A DNA stretch of 8,305 nucleotides from positions 1 to 8,305 of the forward strand of contig JAGVNS010000107.1 of the NCBI GenBank assembly GCA_020053155.1, written 5' to 3'. The notes under the pieces were generated by a model. The model was given only the letters and a program-made list of their open reading frames with translations, was not told the origin of the DNA and did not search any database. Shown here piece by piece: positions 1-6,616 of this stretch (position 1 is its first letter; each line of letters starts with the position of its first letter). This DNA is from Nitrososphaerota archaeon. GTDB taxonomy: Archaea > Iainarchaeota > Iainarchaeia > Iainarchaeales > VGJJ01. The position numbers were made by a program, and so were the translations under genes.

Positions 1-163
1 GCCCATTTTCTTTCCCCCCTCGTTTTTTTTGTTGGTCCAAAAAAGGCCGGCTGCTCTATTATTGCTGTTGAACTTATTAAAGGTAGCCGTTTCTTTCTTT
101 CGGTTTCCGAACACGGAAACTTAAAATGGGGCTCGCTTCCTACTGGAGAAGGGTTGGGTCTTC
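1..163. other. Candidate replication origin region upstream of cdc6
   Basis: This gene-free stretch precedes an orc1/cdc6 gene, the usual position of an archaeal origin. Two stretches resemble pieces of the origin recognition box (ORB) bound by Orc1/Cdc6. On the minus strand at 14-25 there is AAACGAGGGGGG, like the G-rich end of euryarchaeal ORBs. On the plus strand at 115-131 GGAAAC is followed seven bases later by GGGG. The two point in opposite directions and enclose an AT-richer segment around 55-100, which could be the unwinding element. The similarity is from memory of the ORB consensus (GGAAAC, short A-rich spacer, G-run), spacing is not exact, and the left side is cut by the window edge. 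Confidence 0.4.
103..120. repeat. Perfect 7-bp inverted repeat upstream of cdc6
   Basis: GTTTCCG at 103-109 and CGGAAAC at 114-120 are exact reverse complements around the four-base loop AACA. The right arm contains the GGAAAC core of the possible ORB. It may be an initiator binding site or an autoregulatory site, since it lies 43 bases before the cdc6 start codon. The repeat itself is certain; its role is inferred. Confidence 0.6.
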
Positions 164-1384
164 ATGGGTTTACAGCACGTATTCGAAGCCGAGTTTTCCA
201 AACCCACGGTTTTCCTGGACCGAAACAAGATCATGCCCCATTACACGCCGCAAAACCTTCCTTTTAGGGAGGAGCAGCAGGCCACCATCTCGGGGATTGT
301 CGCCGTCACGTTGAGAGGGCAGCGGCCCGACAACATCTTCATTTATGGTAAGCCAGGGACGGGAAAAACATCCACGGCCAAGCACGTCATGGATGAGTTA
401 TGTTCGTTTGCCGAGAAAAAAAGTCTGAAAGTTAAGCACGTGTACGTAAATTGCCGCACGCACAACAAAAAATACAAAGTGCTACTCAAGTCTCTCCGTG
501 AAATATACCCAAGTGAACCAGACAAGGCTTTTCAAGGGTACTCTGCCGCGTACTTGTACGAAAAGCTCGTTTCATTTGTGCGCGACACGCAGACACACCT
601 CATTATGGTGCTAGATGAATTGGATAAAGTGCGGGATTTGGACGACCTCATCTATTCCGTCACACGAAGTAATGACGAAATTCAAGTGGGGGGAATAACC
701 GTCATTGGGATATCCAACAACCTCTTGTTCAAGGACGCCCTGGACCCCCGCACCAAAAGCAGTTTGTGCCAGCAAGAAATGATTTTCCCCCCCTACAACG
801 CGGAGCAGCTTCGAACCATTCTGGAACAGCGCGTGCAGGAAGCCTTTGCCCCGCAAGCAGTCGATTCGGGAGCCATTTCCCTCGCGGCGGCCATTGCCGC
901 ACAGGAAAGCGGGGATGCGCGCACGGCCATCAAACTCTTGCTTCGTGCGGGAGAGTTGGCGGATGACGAAAAAACAACCCAAGTAACCGACCAGCACGTC
1001 AAAAACGCCCGCAAATCCGTTGAGCAAGAAATTATCCTCGAACACATCACCGTTTTGCCCGAGCATGAGAAGCTGGTGCTCTACACCATTGCCGCACTCA
1101 CCCTCAACCGCAAACCCCTTCAGAGATTAAGCGGAGAAAAGGTAGAAGGAGTATTGTATTCGGGAGAAGTGTATGAGGAATATGAGCGCACCGCCAAAAA
1201 ATTCAAATTCAACGACCCGGTTTCGGCAAGATGGTATAGGGAGTACATCAACCAACTGGAAATGTACGGACTCATCGTAACAACCGCCTCCGGTCCGGGG
1301 GTAAAAGGACAAACCCGCTTCATCAAACTCAAAGTGGATGCGCTGAAAATAAAAGAAGTGTTGGAGAAAGAGTTTGCGGGGTGA
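164..1384 (+). CDS. cdc6: Orc1/Cdc6 replication initiator
   Basis: This is an AAA+ ATPase of the archaeal Orc1/Cdc6 family, which binds origins and helps load the MCM helicase. Of 406 residues, the usual family length, the N-terminal part carries the family's conserved entry (KPTVFLDR, then NLPFREEQ at 31-38). Walker A is GKPGTGKT at 62-69, Walker B is LIMVLDELD at 146-154, sensor 1 is around N185, the DPRTKSS segment is at 194-200, and sensor 2 is GDAR with R253. Residues from about 300 onwards form the winged-helix DNA-binding domain, ending with a wing-like segment (GPGVKGQTRFIKL, 377-389). The ATG at 164 is chosen because homology begins just after it and an in-frame stop lies at 122-124; a purine-rich GGAGAAGGG (145-153) precedes it. 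An ORB-like region directly upstream supports an origin-linked initiator. Confidence 0.96.
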   Translation: MGLQHVFEAEFSKPTVFLDRNKIMPHYTPQNLPFREEQQATISGIVAVTLRGQRPDNIFIYGKPGTGKTSTAKHVMDELCSFAEKKSLKVKHVYVNCRTHNKKYKVLLKSLREIYPSEPDKAFQGYSAAYLYEKLVSFVRDTQTHLIMVLDELDKVRDLDDLIYSVTRSNDEIQVGGITVIGISNNLLFKDALDPRTKSSLCQQEMIFPPYNAEQLRTILEQRVQEAFAPQAVDSGAISLAAAIAAQESGDARTAIKLLLRAGELADDEKTTQVTDQHVKNARKSVEQEIILEHITVLPEHEKLVLYTIAALTLNRKPLQRLSGEKVEGVLYSGEVYEEYERTAKKFKFNDPVSARWYREYINQLEMYGLIVTTASGPGVKGQTRFIKLKVDALKIKEVLEKEFAG

Positions 1385-1387
1385 TAG

Positions 1388-1396
1388 TATTTTATT
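1388..1396 (+). promoter_or_regulatory. TATA-like box of the 252-residue gene
   Basis: TATTTTATT is centred 26 bases before the ATG at 1418, in the 33-base gap after cdc6. No Shine-Dalgarno sequence is visible, so a leaderless transcript starting at or near the ATG fits. The gene may therefore be transcribed independently of cdc6. Sequence pattern only. Confidence 0.4.
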
Positions 1397-1417
1397 GAAG
1401 CCTTTCGTGTTTTTTCA

Positions 1418-2176
1418 ATGCCTGTATATGGGAAAGGTTCTCCACGTCAACCCAAAAAACAACGGGGTGTACGTCCAAAGCAATCTCCTGGCTTGACGAG
1501 ATACTATCCTAAATTAGGTAGACCCCGGGCAGTAGTCGACCCTGAGACCGGGAAATTAGTTGCTCCTATTGACTTTAGCATTCTGACTCTTCCTGTACGA
1601 AAAGTAGAAAGAACGGTTGAATACTATCAAAGAAAGAGAGAGGCACACTTGTACATTAAACAATTGTTTCGCAAACCCGTTAATTTCAAAACAACTGATG
1701 GAAAATCGGTGCGCATATTATCTCATGGTGTAGAAAACCTTCTCCAATATTCAAAAAGAGGTTCACCCCCTCGCGCATTGGTGGCCGTTTTTGTTGAAGG
1801 GAGAGTCATTTTCTATTATCGAAGTAGTGGGGAATCGAGTCGAAAAGCAGGAGTGTGGTTTCCAACTAGTGGGATGCTATATGGTCAGCGAGGCATTGAA
1901 GACTCCCACACTACCGTTTTATGGATCAAAAAATTATCTGGGCATGGAGATGAACATCTTTCTGATAGAGAACGAGTTGGAAGGCCCGGTTTCCCAAAAT
2001 GGGTTATGGAAGTGGGCAAGAGAGTTGAGAAAGAAGTTGATGCAGGACGGATAAAACTTGTTCGGACTCCTGACCTGCCGTCCTTACAACGATTTGAATC
2101 TGCAGTTCGTTTTTTTCCTACATTGGAGACGGAAAAACGCTCAATGATTTTTGGCCGACCTATTTTGCCACCATAA
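1418..2176 (+). CDS. Unrecognised basic protein, 252 residues
   Basis: I do not recognise this protein. Residues 1-40 are strongly basic and rich in Pro and Gly (about eleven Lys/Arg), suggesting a disordered nucleic-acid-binding tail. A likely folded part follows, with a predicted beta stretch RALVAVFVEGRVIFYY at 119-134 and a Trp-containing segment near 165-175, then a charged helix at about 195-210. There is no signal peptide, membrane segment, zinc motif or nucleotide-binding motif. The reading frame is open throughout and codon choice is plausible, though by eye it is AT-richer than the cdc6 gene before it. It starts 33 bases after cdc6 with its own TATA-like box and ends 8 bases before the convergent hel308 stop. 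A loose resemblance to the 207-residue protein at 7470-8093 is discussed in the findings. Confidence 0.8.
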   Translation: MPVYGKGSPRQPKKQRGVRPKQSPGLTRYYPKLGRPRAVVDPETGKLVAPIDFSILTLPVRKVERTVEYYQRKREAHLYIKQLFRKPVNFKTTDGKSVRILSHGVENLLQYSKRGSPPRALVAVFVEGRVIFYYRSSGESSRKAGVWFPTSGMLYGQRGIEDSHTTVLWIKKLSGHGDEHLSDRERVGRPGFPKWVMEVGKRVEKEVDAGRIKLVRTPDLPSLQRFESAVRFFPTLETEKRSMIFGRPILPP

Positions 2177-2184
2177 CTTAACGA

Positions 2185-4356
2185 TTAATTCACATCAAAC
2201 AACGTCTTCTGCTCCTTCAATTGGGCTTCAATTTTCTTTTTTGTTCCCTTTTCCATTTCCGTTCCCAGCTGCTTCTTCACGTGCATGGCAGGCCCCACTC
2301 CAATGACTTTGGAGAGGTTTTCAACGCTCGTGTTTTTTACATCGCTTACATTTTTGATTCCCACATTGTACAATCTTCGTGCGCGCACACGTCCAATTCC
2401 TCTCAATTCGCAGAGCAAAATGAGCTCTTCCTTTATTCCGCTCTTCAGGCGCTTGCGTAATTTGGAAAGCATTCCCACGTGGGGCTGCGCTCCCACTAAC
2501 GGGGCCAGCTCCACCATTCCATACACCAACCAATCCGCATTCAGCAGTTTGGTGCGAATAATCCCCGGGGCAATGTTAAATTTCTCCAGCAGCTCTTGCT
2601 CTCCCATTTCTCCAATCCACGCATCCAAAAATTGGGTGGTTTGAAACTTTTCGAGTATTTGCCCATCGCTAAAAACCAAATCCGGAGAATCAAGGGGCAA
2701 TTGAGTAATGTTGGATTGCAATTCTTCCCATTTCTCGGCTTCAATTTTACGCGAAACAGATAAATAGGGACGAAATTCGGTGGTGTCCGTAATGGCAAAG
2801 AGCGAACCAAAGACAGTGAGGTCTTTTCTCTTTATTTTTTTGATAAGTGCATCCGCCGAAAGGGGGTCTAAATACAATTCGGCCACGCGTTGGCCAATTT
2901 TGGTGCACCAAAAACGATTGTCTTCTCCCTCAATGAGCTCTAATTCGCCCAATTCTTTCACCAGCGCGCGCAACATGCGTTTGAGAGTATCCAAATCCTT
3001 GTATTGGTGCGCATATAGCGTGCGGGAGAAGAAATCATCCATGGTTTCAACGTCAAACACAAATCGAGAAGCAATGAGCGCGAGTAAGTGCATGCGCAGA
3101 ACGGGTTCAACTCCCAATTTGGAGCGGATTTCCTCCATTTCCCCCAAAATGTAATTCCGCATCACGTCTTCGGCTTCCATGTCCGTTTTACACAAGACAA
3201 TACTTTCCCCCGCAGAGTCGTAGCGGGGGCGGCCGGCGCGTCCAGCCATTTGGAAGTATTCTCGCACGGGAATGGAGACCATTCCTCCAAAATCGTAGCG
3301 TTGTAATGAGGTAATAATCACGCGAAACGCGGGCAAATTTATTCCTGCAGCCAACGTTGGAGTTGAAGAAATTACTTTTAACAATCCCCCGCGAAAATTA
3401 TCCTCCACTACTTCTCGCTGACGCTGCACTAACCCGGCATGGTGAAACGCTACCCCGCTTCGTACGAAACTCGCGAGCTTTTTGCACTGTTCAGTAGGAG
3501 ATTCGAGGGCATTTTCTATTTTGGTTGCTATTTTTTCAAGCGATTTTTTTTCTTCCGGGGTTAATTTGGAGAAAATAACCCCACTAGATTGTTTGGCAAG
3601 GCTTTCGGCGCGTTTCCGGGTGTTGGCAAATACCAGCGCTTGCTTTTTGAGTTTCAGCGTGTCTTCGAGCAGCGCTTCAATGGGGTCCTCTTTGTCAAAC
3701 TCCCTTCCTTTTTCTTCCCCCCTAAACTCGAGGGTTTGATGGTAATGCACGCCCTCTTTCAATGGAACGGGACGGTAATCGGATTCCACCAATTCGGCTT
3801 TCAGCCACACCGCGAGCTCATCCGCATTGGGAATTGTCGCGGAAAGTGCGACAATTTGGAGTTTGGGATTGAGCATGCGGAGTTTGGTAATGACCATTTC
3901 CAATGTTGCCCCGCGGTCGGAGTCGAGCTCATGCACTTCATCAATGATTAGCACTCCTATTTGGTTCAACCACTCCGAGCGGTGGATAATCAATGAATCT
4001 AATTTTTCATATGTACAAAAAATAAAATCAAAATTGGAAAGGTATTTGGATGAGGAATCTAAATCCCCGGTGGAAACGGCCATTTTTATTTTTTGAGAAT
4101 CGCCATACTTTTCTTTCAAATCCCTAAAGTGTTCTCCGGCTAGCGCGCGCAAGGGACAGGTGTAAATGGCTTTTTTTCCTCTGTTGAGAATGGATTCGAG
4201 GCCTGTTAACTCAGCAATGATGGTTTTTCCGGATGCAGTGGGGGATGCAACTACGAGGTTTTGCTTCTGCCAATGCGTCTGCAGCACCTTGGTCTGCATT
4301 GGGTTGAACTGAGCGAATCCGTTGGCTTGCTGAATCAGTGCGGGAACGTCAACCAT
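2185..4356 (-). CDS. hel308: Hel308 family ATP-dependent DNA helicase
   Basis: This is a superfamily 2, Ski2-like 3'-5' DNA helicase of the Hel308/Hjm type, which unwinds lagging-strand forks and aids recombination repair. The 723 residues match the family's usual length. Visible motifs: Q-like FNPMQ (17-21), Walker A SPTASGKT (38-45), motif Ia PLRALAGE (68-75), motif II DEVH (139-142), motif III SAT (172-174), motif IV ALVFANTRKRAES (240-252), motif V around TPTLAAGINLP (332-342) and motif VI QMAGRAGR (369-376). A winged helix (about 400-490) and the ratchet domain (about 495-640) follow. The C-terminal helix-hairpin-helix contains RVRAR at 656-660, the DNA-contacting motif of domain 5, and ends with a Lys/Glu-rich tail, QKTLFDVN. 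The ATG at 4356 lies about 25 bases from a TTATAA box. It converges on the 252-residue gene and diverges from the Nudix gene. Confidence 0.96.
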   Translation of the reverse strand: MVDVPALIQQANGFAQFNPMQTKVLQTHWQKQNLVVASPTASGKTIIAELTGLESILNRGKKAIYTCPLRALAGEHFRDLKEKYGDSQKIKMAVSTGDLDSSSKYLSNFDFIFCTYEKLDSLIIHRSEWLNQIGVLIIDEVHELDSDRGATLEMVITKLRMLNPKLQIVALSATIPNADELAVWLKAELVESDYRPVPLKEGVHYHQTLEFRGEEKGREFDKEDPIEALLEDTLKLKKQALVFANTRKRAESLAKQSSGVIFSKLTPEEKKSLEKIATKIENALESPTEQCKKLASFVRSGVAFHHAGLVQRQREVVEDNFRGGLLKVISSTPTLAAGINLPAFRVIITSLQRYDFGGMVSIPVREYFQMAGRAGRPRYDSAGESIVLCKTDMEAEDVMRNYILGEMEEIRSKLGVEPVLRMHLLALIASRFVFDVETMDDFFSRTLYAHQYKDLDTLKRMLRALVKELGELELIEGEDNRFWCTKIGQRVAELYLDPLSADALIKKIKRKDLTVFGSLFAITDTTEFRPYLSVSRKIEAEKWEELQSNITQLPLDSPDLVFSDGQILEKFQTTQFLDAWIGEMGEQELLEKFNIAPGIIRTKLLNADWLVYGMVELAPLVGAQPHVGMLSKLRKRLKSGIKEELILLCELRGIGRVRARRLYNVGIKNVSDVKNTSVENLSKVIGVGPAMHVKKQLGTEMEKGTKKKIEAQLKEQKTLFDVN

Positions 4357-4376
4357 ACTCTAGAAAGGCAAAATAA

Positions 4377-4385
4377 GGTTATAAT
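4377..4385 (-). promoter_or_regulatory. TATA box of hel308
   Basis: Read on the minus strand this is ATTATAACC, with TTATAA centred about 25 bases before the hel308 ATG. No Shine-Dalgarno sequence precedes the start, so transcription probably begins at or next to the start codon (leaderless). Confidence 0.5.
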
Positions 4386-4415
4386 GGAAAAGGAGGCGGG
4401 TCGCCGAAGCTGCCC

Positions 4416-4427
4416 ATAAACTAATAA
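4416..4427 (+). promoter_or_regulatory. TATA-like box of the Nudix gene
   Basis: ATAAACTAATAA is centred about 30 bases before the ATG at 4451, in the 94-base divergent gap shared with hel308. No Shine-Dalgarno sequence lies just before the ATG; the AAAAGGAGG at 4388-4396 is too far upstream to serve as one. Confidence 0.4.
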
Positions 4428-4450
4428 CACCTAACTTCTATCCCACATGC

Positions 4451-4852
4451 ATGGATGAGAAAACGCGCGTTGCGGCCATGGTTATTCGAGATGGCAAGCT
4501 GCTGCTACTCAAAGGAAAAAAGCATGATGAGCTATGGACACCGGGTGGAAAAATAGAGAAAGGGGAAACCGATGAAGAGTGTTTACGGAGAGAACTGAAA
4601 GAGGAAATTGGAGTGGAGTTGGTTTCGGCTACTTTTTTTGGGGCGTATCGCGGAAAGGCATTTTACCATGATTACATTATGAACAACCGCGTATACATTG
4701 CCCAAATTTCAGAAACCATTAAGCCTGCAGCCGAGATTGAAAGCTTTGTGTGGGTAAGCCGGGATGATTTTTCAAACAAGAAATACCCCATGATCCCAAT
4801 CATAAAAGAAGAAATTATTCCGGATCTGATCAAGCAAGGAGTTTGGAAATAG
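4451..4852 (+). CDS. Nudix hydrolase
   Basis: This Nudix-family pyrophosphohydrolase cleaves nucleoside diphosphates linked to another group, using divalent metal. The complete Nudix box is present: G33, E39, R47-E48-L49, E51-E52, G54-V55, matching GX5EX7REUXEEXGU with no missing residue. Strand VAAMVIRDGKLLLLK (7-21) and LWTPGGKIEKGE (28-39) precede it, and a typical beta strand (VWVSRDDF, 100-107) follows. The length of 133 residues is that of a single-domain Nudix enzyme. The substrate cannot be read from the sequence; oxidised nucleotides, ADP-ribose or nucleotide sugars are all possible. It starts divergently from hel308 and ends 3 bases before the stop of the convergent ThyX-like gene. 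An out-of-frame ATG at 4447 is ignored because only the frame at 4451 is open. Confidence 0.93.
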   Translation: MDEKTRVAAMVIRDGKLLLLKGKKHDELWTPGGKIEKGETDEECLRRELKEEIGVELVSATFFGAYRGKAFYHDYIMNNRVYIAQISETIKPAAEIESFVWVSRDDFSNKKYPMIPIIKEEIIPDLIKQGVWK

Positions 4853-4855
4853 TCA

Positions 4856-5875
4856 TTACTGGGCACTGTTTTCCTTCTTTTCCTCTCTTGCTTCTTTTTT
4901 CTCTTCCTTTTTCATTTCCGCTTGGAAGCGGGAAAGGGCATACATTCCCGAAACGGGTTTTTGGGTCAAATGGAACGCGGTTTGCGAGGGTGTTAGATCC
5001 ACGAATTTCATGTGTTGGGCGAGCGTAGGGTGTACGCGCGCGATTTCGTGATACAATAATTGGGAAATCCGCCGATAGGAAGGGTGGCCTTGTACGCCCG
5101 AGCGCAATTCGATGAAGTGATACGCTTCGCGGAGATTCATTTTCATCATCCAGCGCACGCGATACGCAAATGGAATCACATATTGTGCTTCTTTAGGGAA
5201 GCGGGAATGGATTTTCTGATATAATTCCGCCGAGGCCTTCATGGCATAATCGTATTCTTTCTTCAGCCCTACATCCAAAATTTCTTCGGGCGTTTCATAC
5301 CCATGTAATATAGTCAAATCTTGGCGCATCTGCGTGAGAACGCGGTGGCGTTGCAGGTCCCGGTACGCTCCAAAGTCCGCTAAAATATCAAAATCGTAAT
5401 AGGTTTGCTCTAACGCACGAAAGGGCTTGTCTCTCCGATGCTTTCGCGCTCCCATGTATGTTTGAATTATTTTTCCTTTTTGTTCCGTTGAAAGTTCTTT
5501 GGTGTAATTTTGCAATTGAGAAAGGGAGAGTTGAGAATAGGGGTAAAGCATGAGTGCGAGTACTTTGTTTTCGGCATTGGGGTCATGATTGACGAGCGTG
5601 ACATTGGTGTGATTCTGCGCAGAGTGAAAAGAAAGGAGCTGGTTGGAGAGTTGCTGCATGTCCCCGTGTGTACGGGAAATGAATTCATCGGCCTTTGCAC
5701 GTTTAACGAATGGGCGAATGGAATAATTCAACTCCCCATGCATGCTTTTTCCAAGGTCTCGCATCTCACGCAAAGGGTTTGAATAAAACTTCACCAACAA
5801 GTTTTGGAAAAATCGCCCATTTCCAAAAATTCCTACATTTGTTTTAGTGGAAGCAGGAAGCAGATACCGCACCAC
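4856..5875 (-). CDS. ThyX-like protein, apparently the C-terminal part of a two-domain form
   Basis: The protein resembles flavin-dependent thymidylate synthase (ThyX), which methylates dUMP using FAD. Residues 3-60 (RYLLPASTKTNVGIFGNGR onward) look like the end of a first ThyX domain. A second domain follows at about 100-295 with YRDLQRHRVLTQ (171-182) and NLREAYHFIELR (247-258), typical ThyX landmarks. The signature RHRXXSXNEXSXR is largely lost: it reads RHRVLTQMRQDLT at 176-188, keeping only RHR plus Thr in place of the first Ser. The tail from 320 is a Lys/Glu-rich charged helix. The start is doubtful: tandem GTG codons at 5875 and 5872 are the first possible starts. Family-like sequence continues 16 codons upstream (to 5923) and then meets an in-frame TAA at 5924-5926. 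It may be a truncated gene, a divergent non-catalytic paralogue, or a functional variant. Confidence 0.8.
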   Translation of the reverse strand: MVRYLLPASTKTNVGIFGNGRFFQNLLVKFYSNPLREMRDLGKSMHGELNYSIRPFVKRAKADEFISRTHGDMQQLSNQLLSFHSAQNHTNVTLVNHDPNAENKVLALMLYPYSQLSLSQLQNYTKELSTEQKGKIIQTYMGARKHRRDKPFRALEQTYYDFDILADFGAYRDLQRHRVLTQMRQDLTILHGYETPEEILDVGLKKEYDYAMKASAELYQKIHSRFPKEAQYVIPFAYRVRWMMKMNLREAYHFIELRSGVQGHPSYRRISQLLYHEIARVHPTLAQHMKFVDLTPSQTAFHLTQKPVSGMYALSRFQAEMKKEEKKEAREEKKENSAQ

Positions 5876-5919
5876 GTCCGCGGCTTTGGAACGGGCGGCG
5901 CTTTTGTAGGCGGTTTCCG

Positions 5920-5926
5920 CTATTTA
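5920..5926 (+). promoter_or_regulatory. TATA-like box of the 131-residue gene
   Basis: CTATTTA is centred 26 bases before the ATG at 5949, matching the spacing seen for the other apparently leaderless genes here. It sits in the 73-base gap between the divergent ThyX-like gene and this gene. The rest of the gap is rather GC-rich. Confidence 0.3.
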
Positions 5927-5948
5927 CGAACACGTCAGGCAGCATGCC

Positions 5949-6344
5949 ATGCGGCGTGTTCCTTTTCCAGATGCCGCCCAATTTCGATCTGCACATGCAT
6001 GGCGCATTCAAAAAGTGGCCGTTGAGCGAGCGCGTTTGCATACTTCCCGAAGTGTTTACTACCGTATAGCTATCAGCCTCGCATTGCGCGTGGCTCGAGT
6101 ATCAAGCGAATCAATTCGAAGAGATGCATTTGATCTTTTTTCCAGCGAACGCCGAGAAGCTGGGCGAAAGCCATCTGCCGAAGAGACGGCCGATTTCTTG
6201 GCACGACTCTCACCAAAGGAATTGAGTGCCTTTTCAACCGTTTTAACTACCTTGCTTTGGTCGTTTGCGGAAAAGCAAAGAAGAGAAACAGAAAAAGATA
6301 TTGAAACCGCTCGAAAGAGAAATAGAAATGGAGAGCAAAACTAA
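5949..6344 (+). CDS. Unrecognised helical protein, 131 residues
   Basis: I do not recognise this protein. The whole chain looks alpha-helical: a basic N-terminal half (about 20-50, rich in Arg and Ala), a middle segment with LARLSPKELSAFSTVLTTLL at 84-103, and a charged Lys/Arg/Glu helix from 107 to the end. There is no catalytic motif, signal peptide or clear membrane segment. Support for it being real comes from a 132-codon open frame with protein-like composition, a TATA-like box at the right distance, and the lack of a competing frame on the other strand, where the complement of the 3' half is poly-Phe/Ser-like. The ATG at 5949 is the first start after an in-frame TAG at 5907-5909. It diverges from the ThyX-like gene and occupies the place where that gene's missing N-terminal half would lie. 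Confidence 0.55.
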   Translation: MRRVPFPDAAQFRSAHAWRIQKVAVERARLHTSRSVYYRIAISLALRVARVSSESIRRDAFDLFSSERREAGRKPSAEETADFLARLSPKELSAFSTVLTTLLWSFAEKQRRETEKDIETARKRNRNGEQN

Positions 6345-6366
6345 AGAAAAAAAAGCAGGCGGCTAA

Positions 6367-6600
6367 TTATGCCGTCGCTTCTTCATTATTCAAGGAAACG
6401 TACTCATACGCTTTTTGCAGTACGAGTACGGCTTTGGGCAAATCCCCTGGTTTAAAACTCGAAGAGCTTTGCCATTCGCCTTTCTCATCCTTGTACCTTT
6501 TTTGGAGGCTTACGGAGAGAAATTCCATTCCTTCTTTTCCCGCATTTTTCCAGACGCTGGCATTCACCGCGCCCACTTGAAACTTTTTCACTGGCTGCAT
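6367..6600 (-). CDS. Small conserved protein of unknown function, 77 residues
   Basis: This matches a small conserved family I recall from archaea and bacteria, with the pattern KKFxxGAVxASVWxN, a central VSLxxRYKDxxGxW, and a final DLPKAxLVLxKAYEY. Here those are KKFQVGAVNASVWKN (5-19), VSLQKRYKDEKGEW (30-43) and DLPKAVLVLQKAYEY (53-67). The family's function is unknown to me; the alternating strands followed by one C-terminal helix suggest a compact beta-alpha fold, and nucleic-acid binding would be a guess. A strong Shine-Dalgarno sequence GGGAGGTGA (minus strand, 6616-6608) lies 7 bases before the ATG and fixes the start. It converges with the 131-residue gene, leaving 22 bases between them, and diverges from vapB. 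Confidence 0.88.
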   Translation of the reverse strand: MQPVKKFQVGAVNASVWKNAGKEGMEFLSVSLQKRYKDEKGEWQSSSSFKPGDLPKAVLVLQKAYEYVSLNNEEATA

Positions 6601-6607
6601 ATTCGAC

Positions 6608-6616
6608 TCACCTCCC
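6608..6616 (-). promoter_or_regulatory. Strong Shine-Dalgarno site
   Basis: On the minus strand this is GGGAGGTGA, a near-perfect match to the anti-Shine-Dalgarno end of 16S rRNA, seven bases before the ATG of the 77-residue gene. It stands out because most other genes here show no ribosome binding site. The RNA could pair CTCC just upstream (6624-6621 on the minus strand) with GGAG of this site. Confidence 0.7.

Noticed and set aside
611..1066. Minus-strand open frame of 151 codons inside cdc6
   Set aside because: It is antisense to well-conserved AAA+ motifs, has unusual composition and no start signal; it is a shadow of cdc6.
3589..3951. Plus-strand open frame of 120 codons inside hel308
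   Set aside because: It is antisense to helicase motifs I-III and IV and rich in Phe from complementing Lys/Glu codons; no family resemblance.
4391..4414. GC-rich GGCG-GGT-CGCC element in the hel308-Nudix gap, considered as a small RNA or operator
   Set aside because: The stem is only four pairs and no C/D box or other RNA signature is present; it could be chance.
5937..6069. Minus-strand frame reading FECAMHVQIEIGRHLEKEHAA upstream of the ThyX-like gene
   Set aside because: It looks protein-like and I considered it as the missing ThyX half, but it is only about 44 codons between stops, is in another frame, and shows no ThyX motif such as STRY.
6328..6366. 12-codon open frame after the 131-residue gene (MESKTKEKKAGG)
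   Set aside because: Too short, low complexity, no ribosome site or family match.
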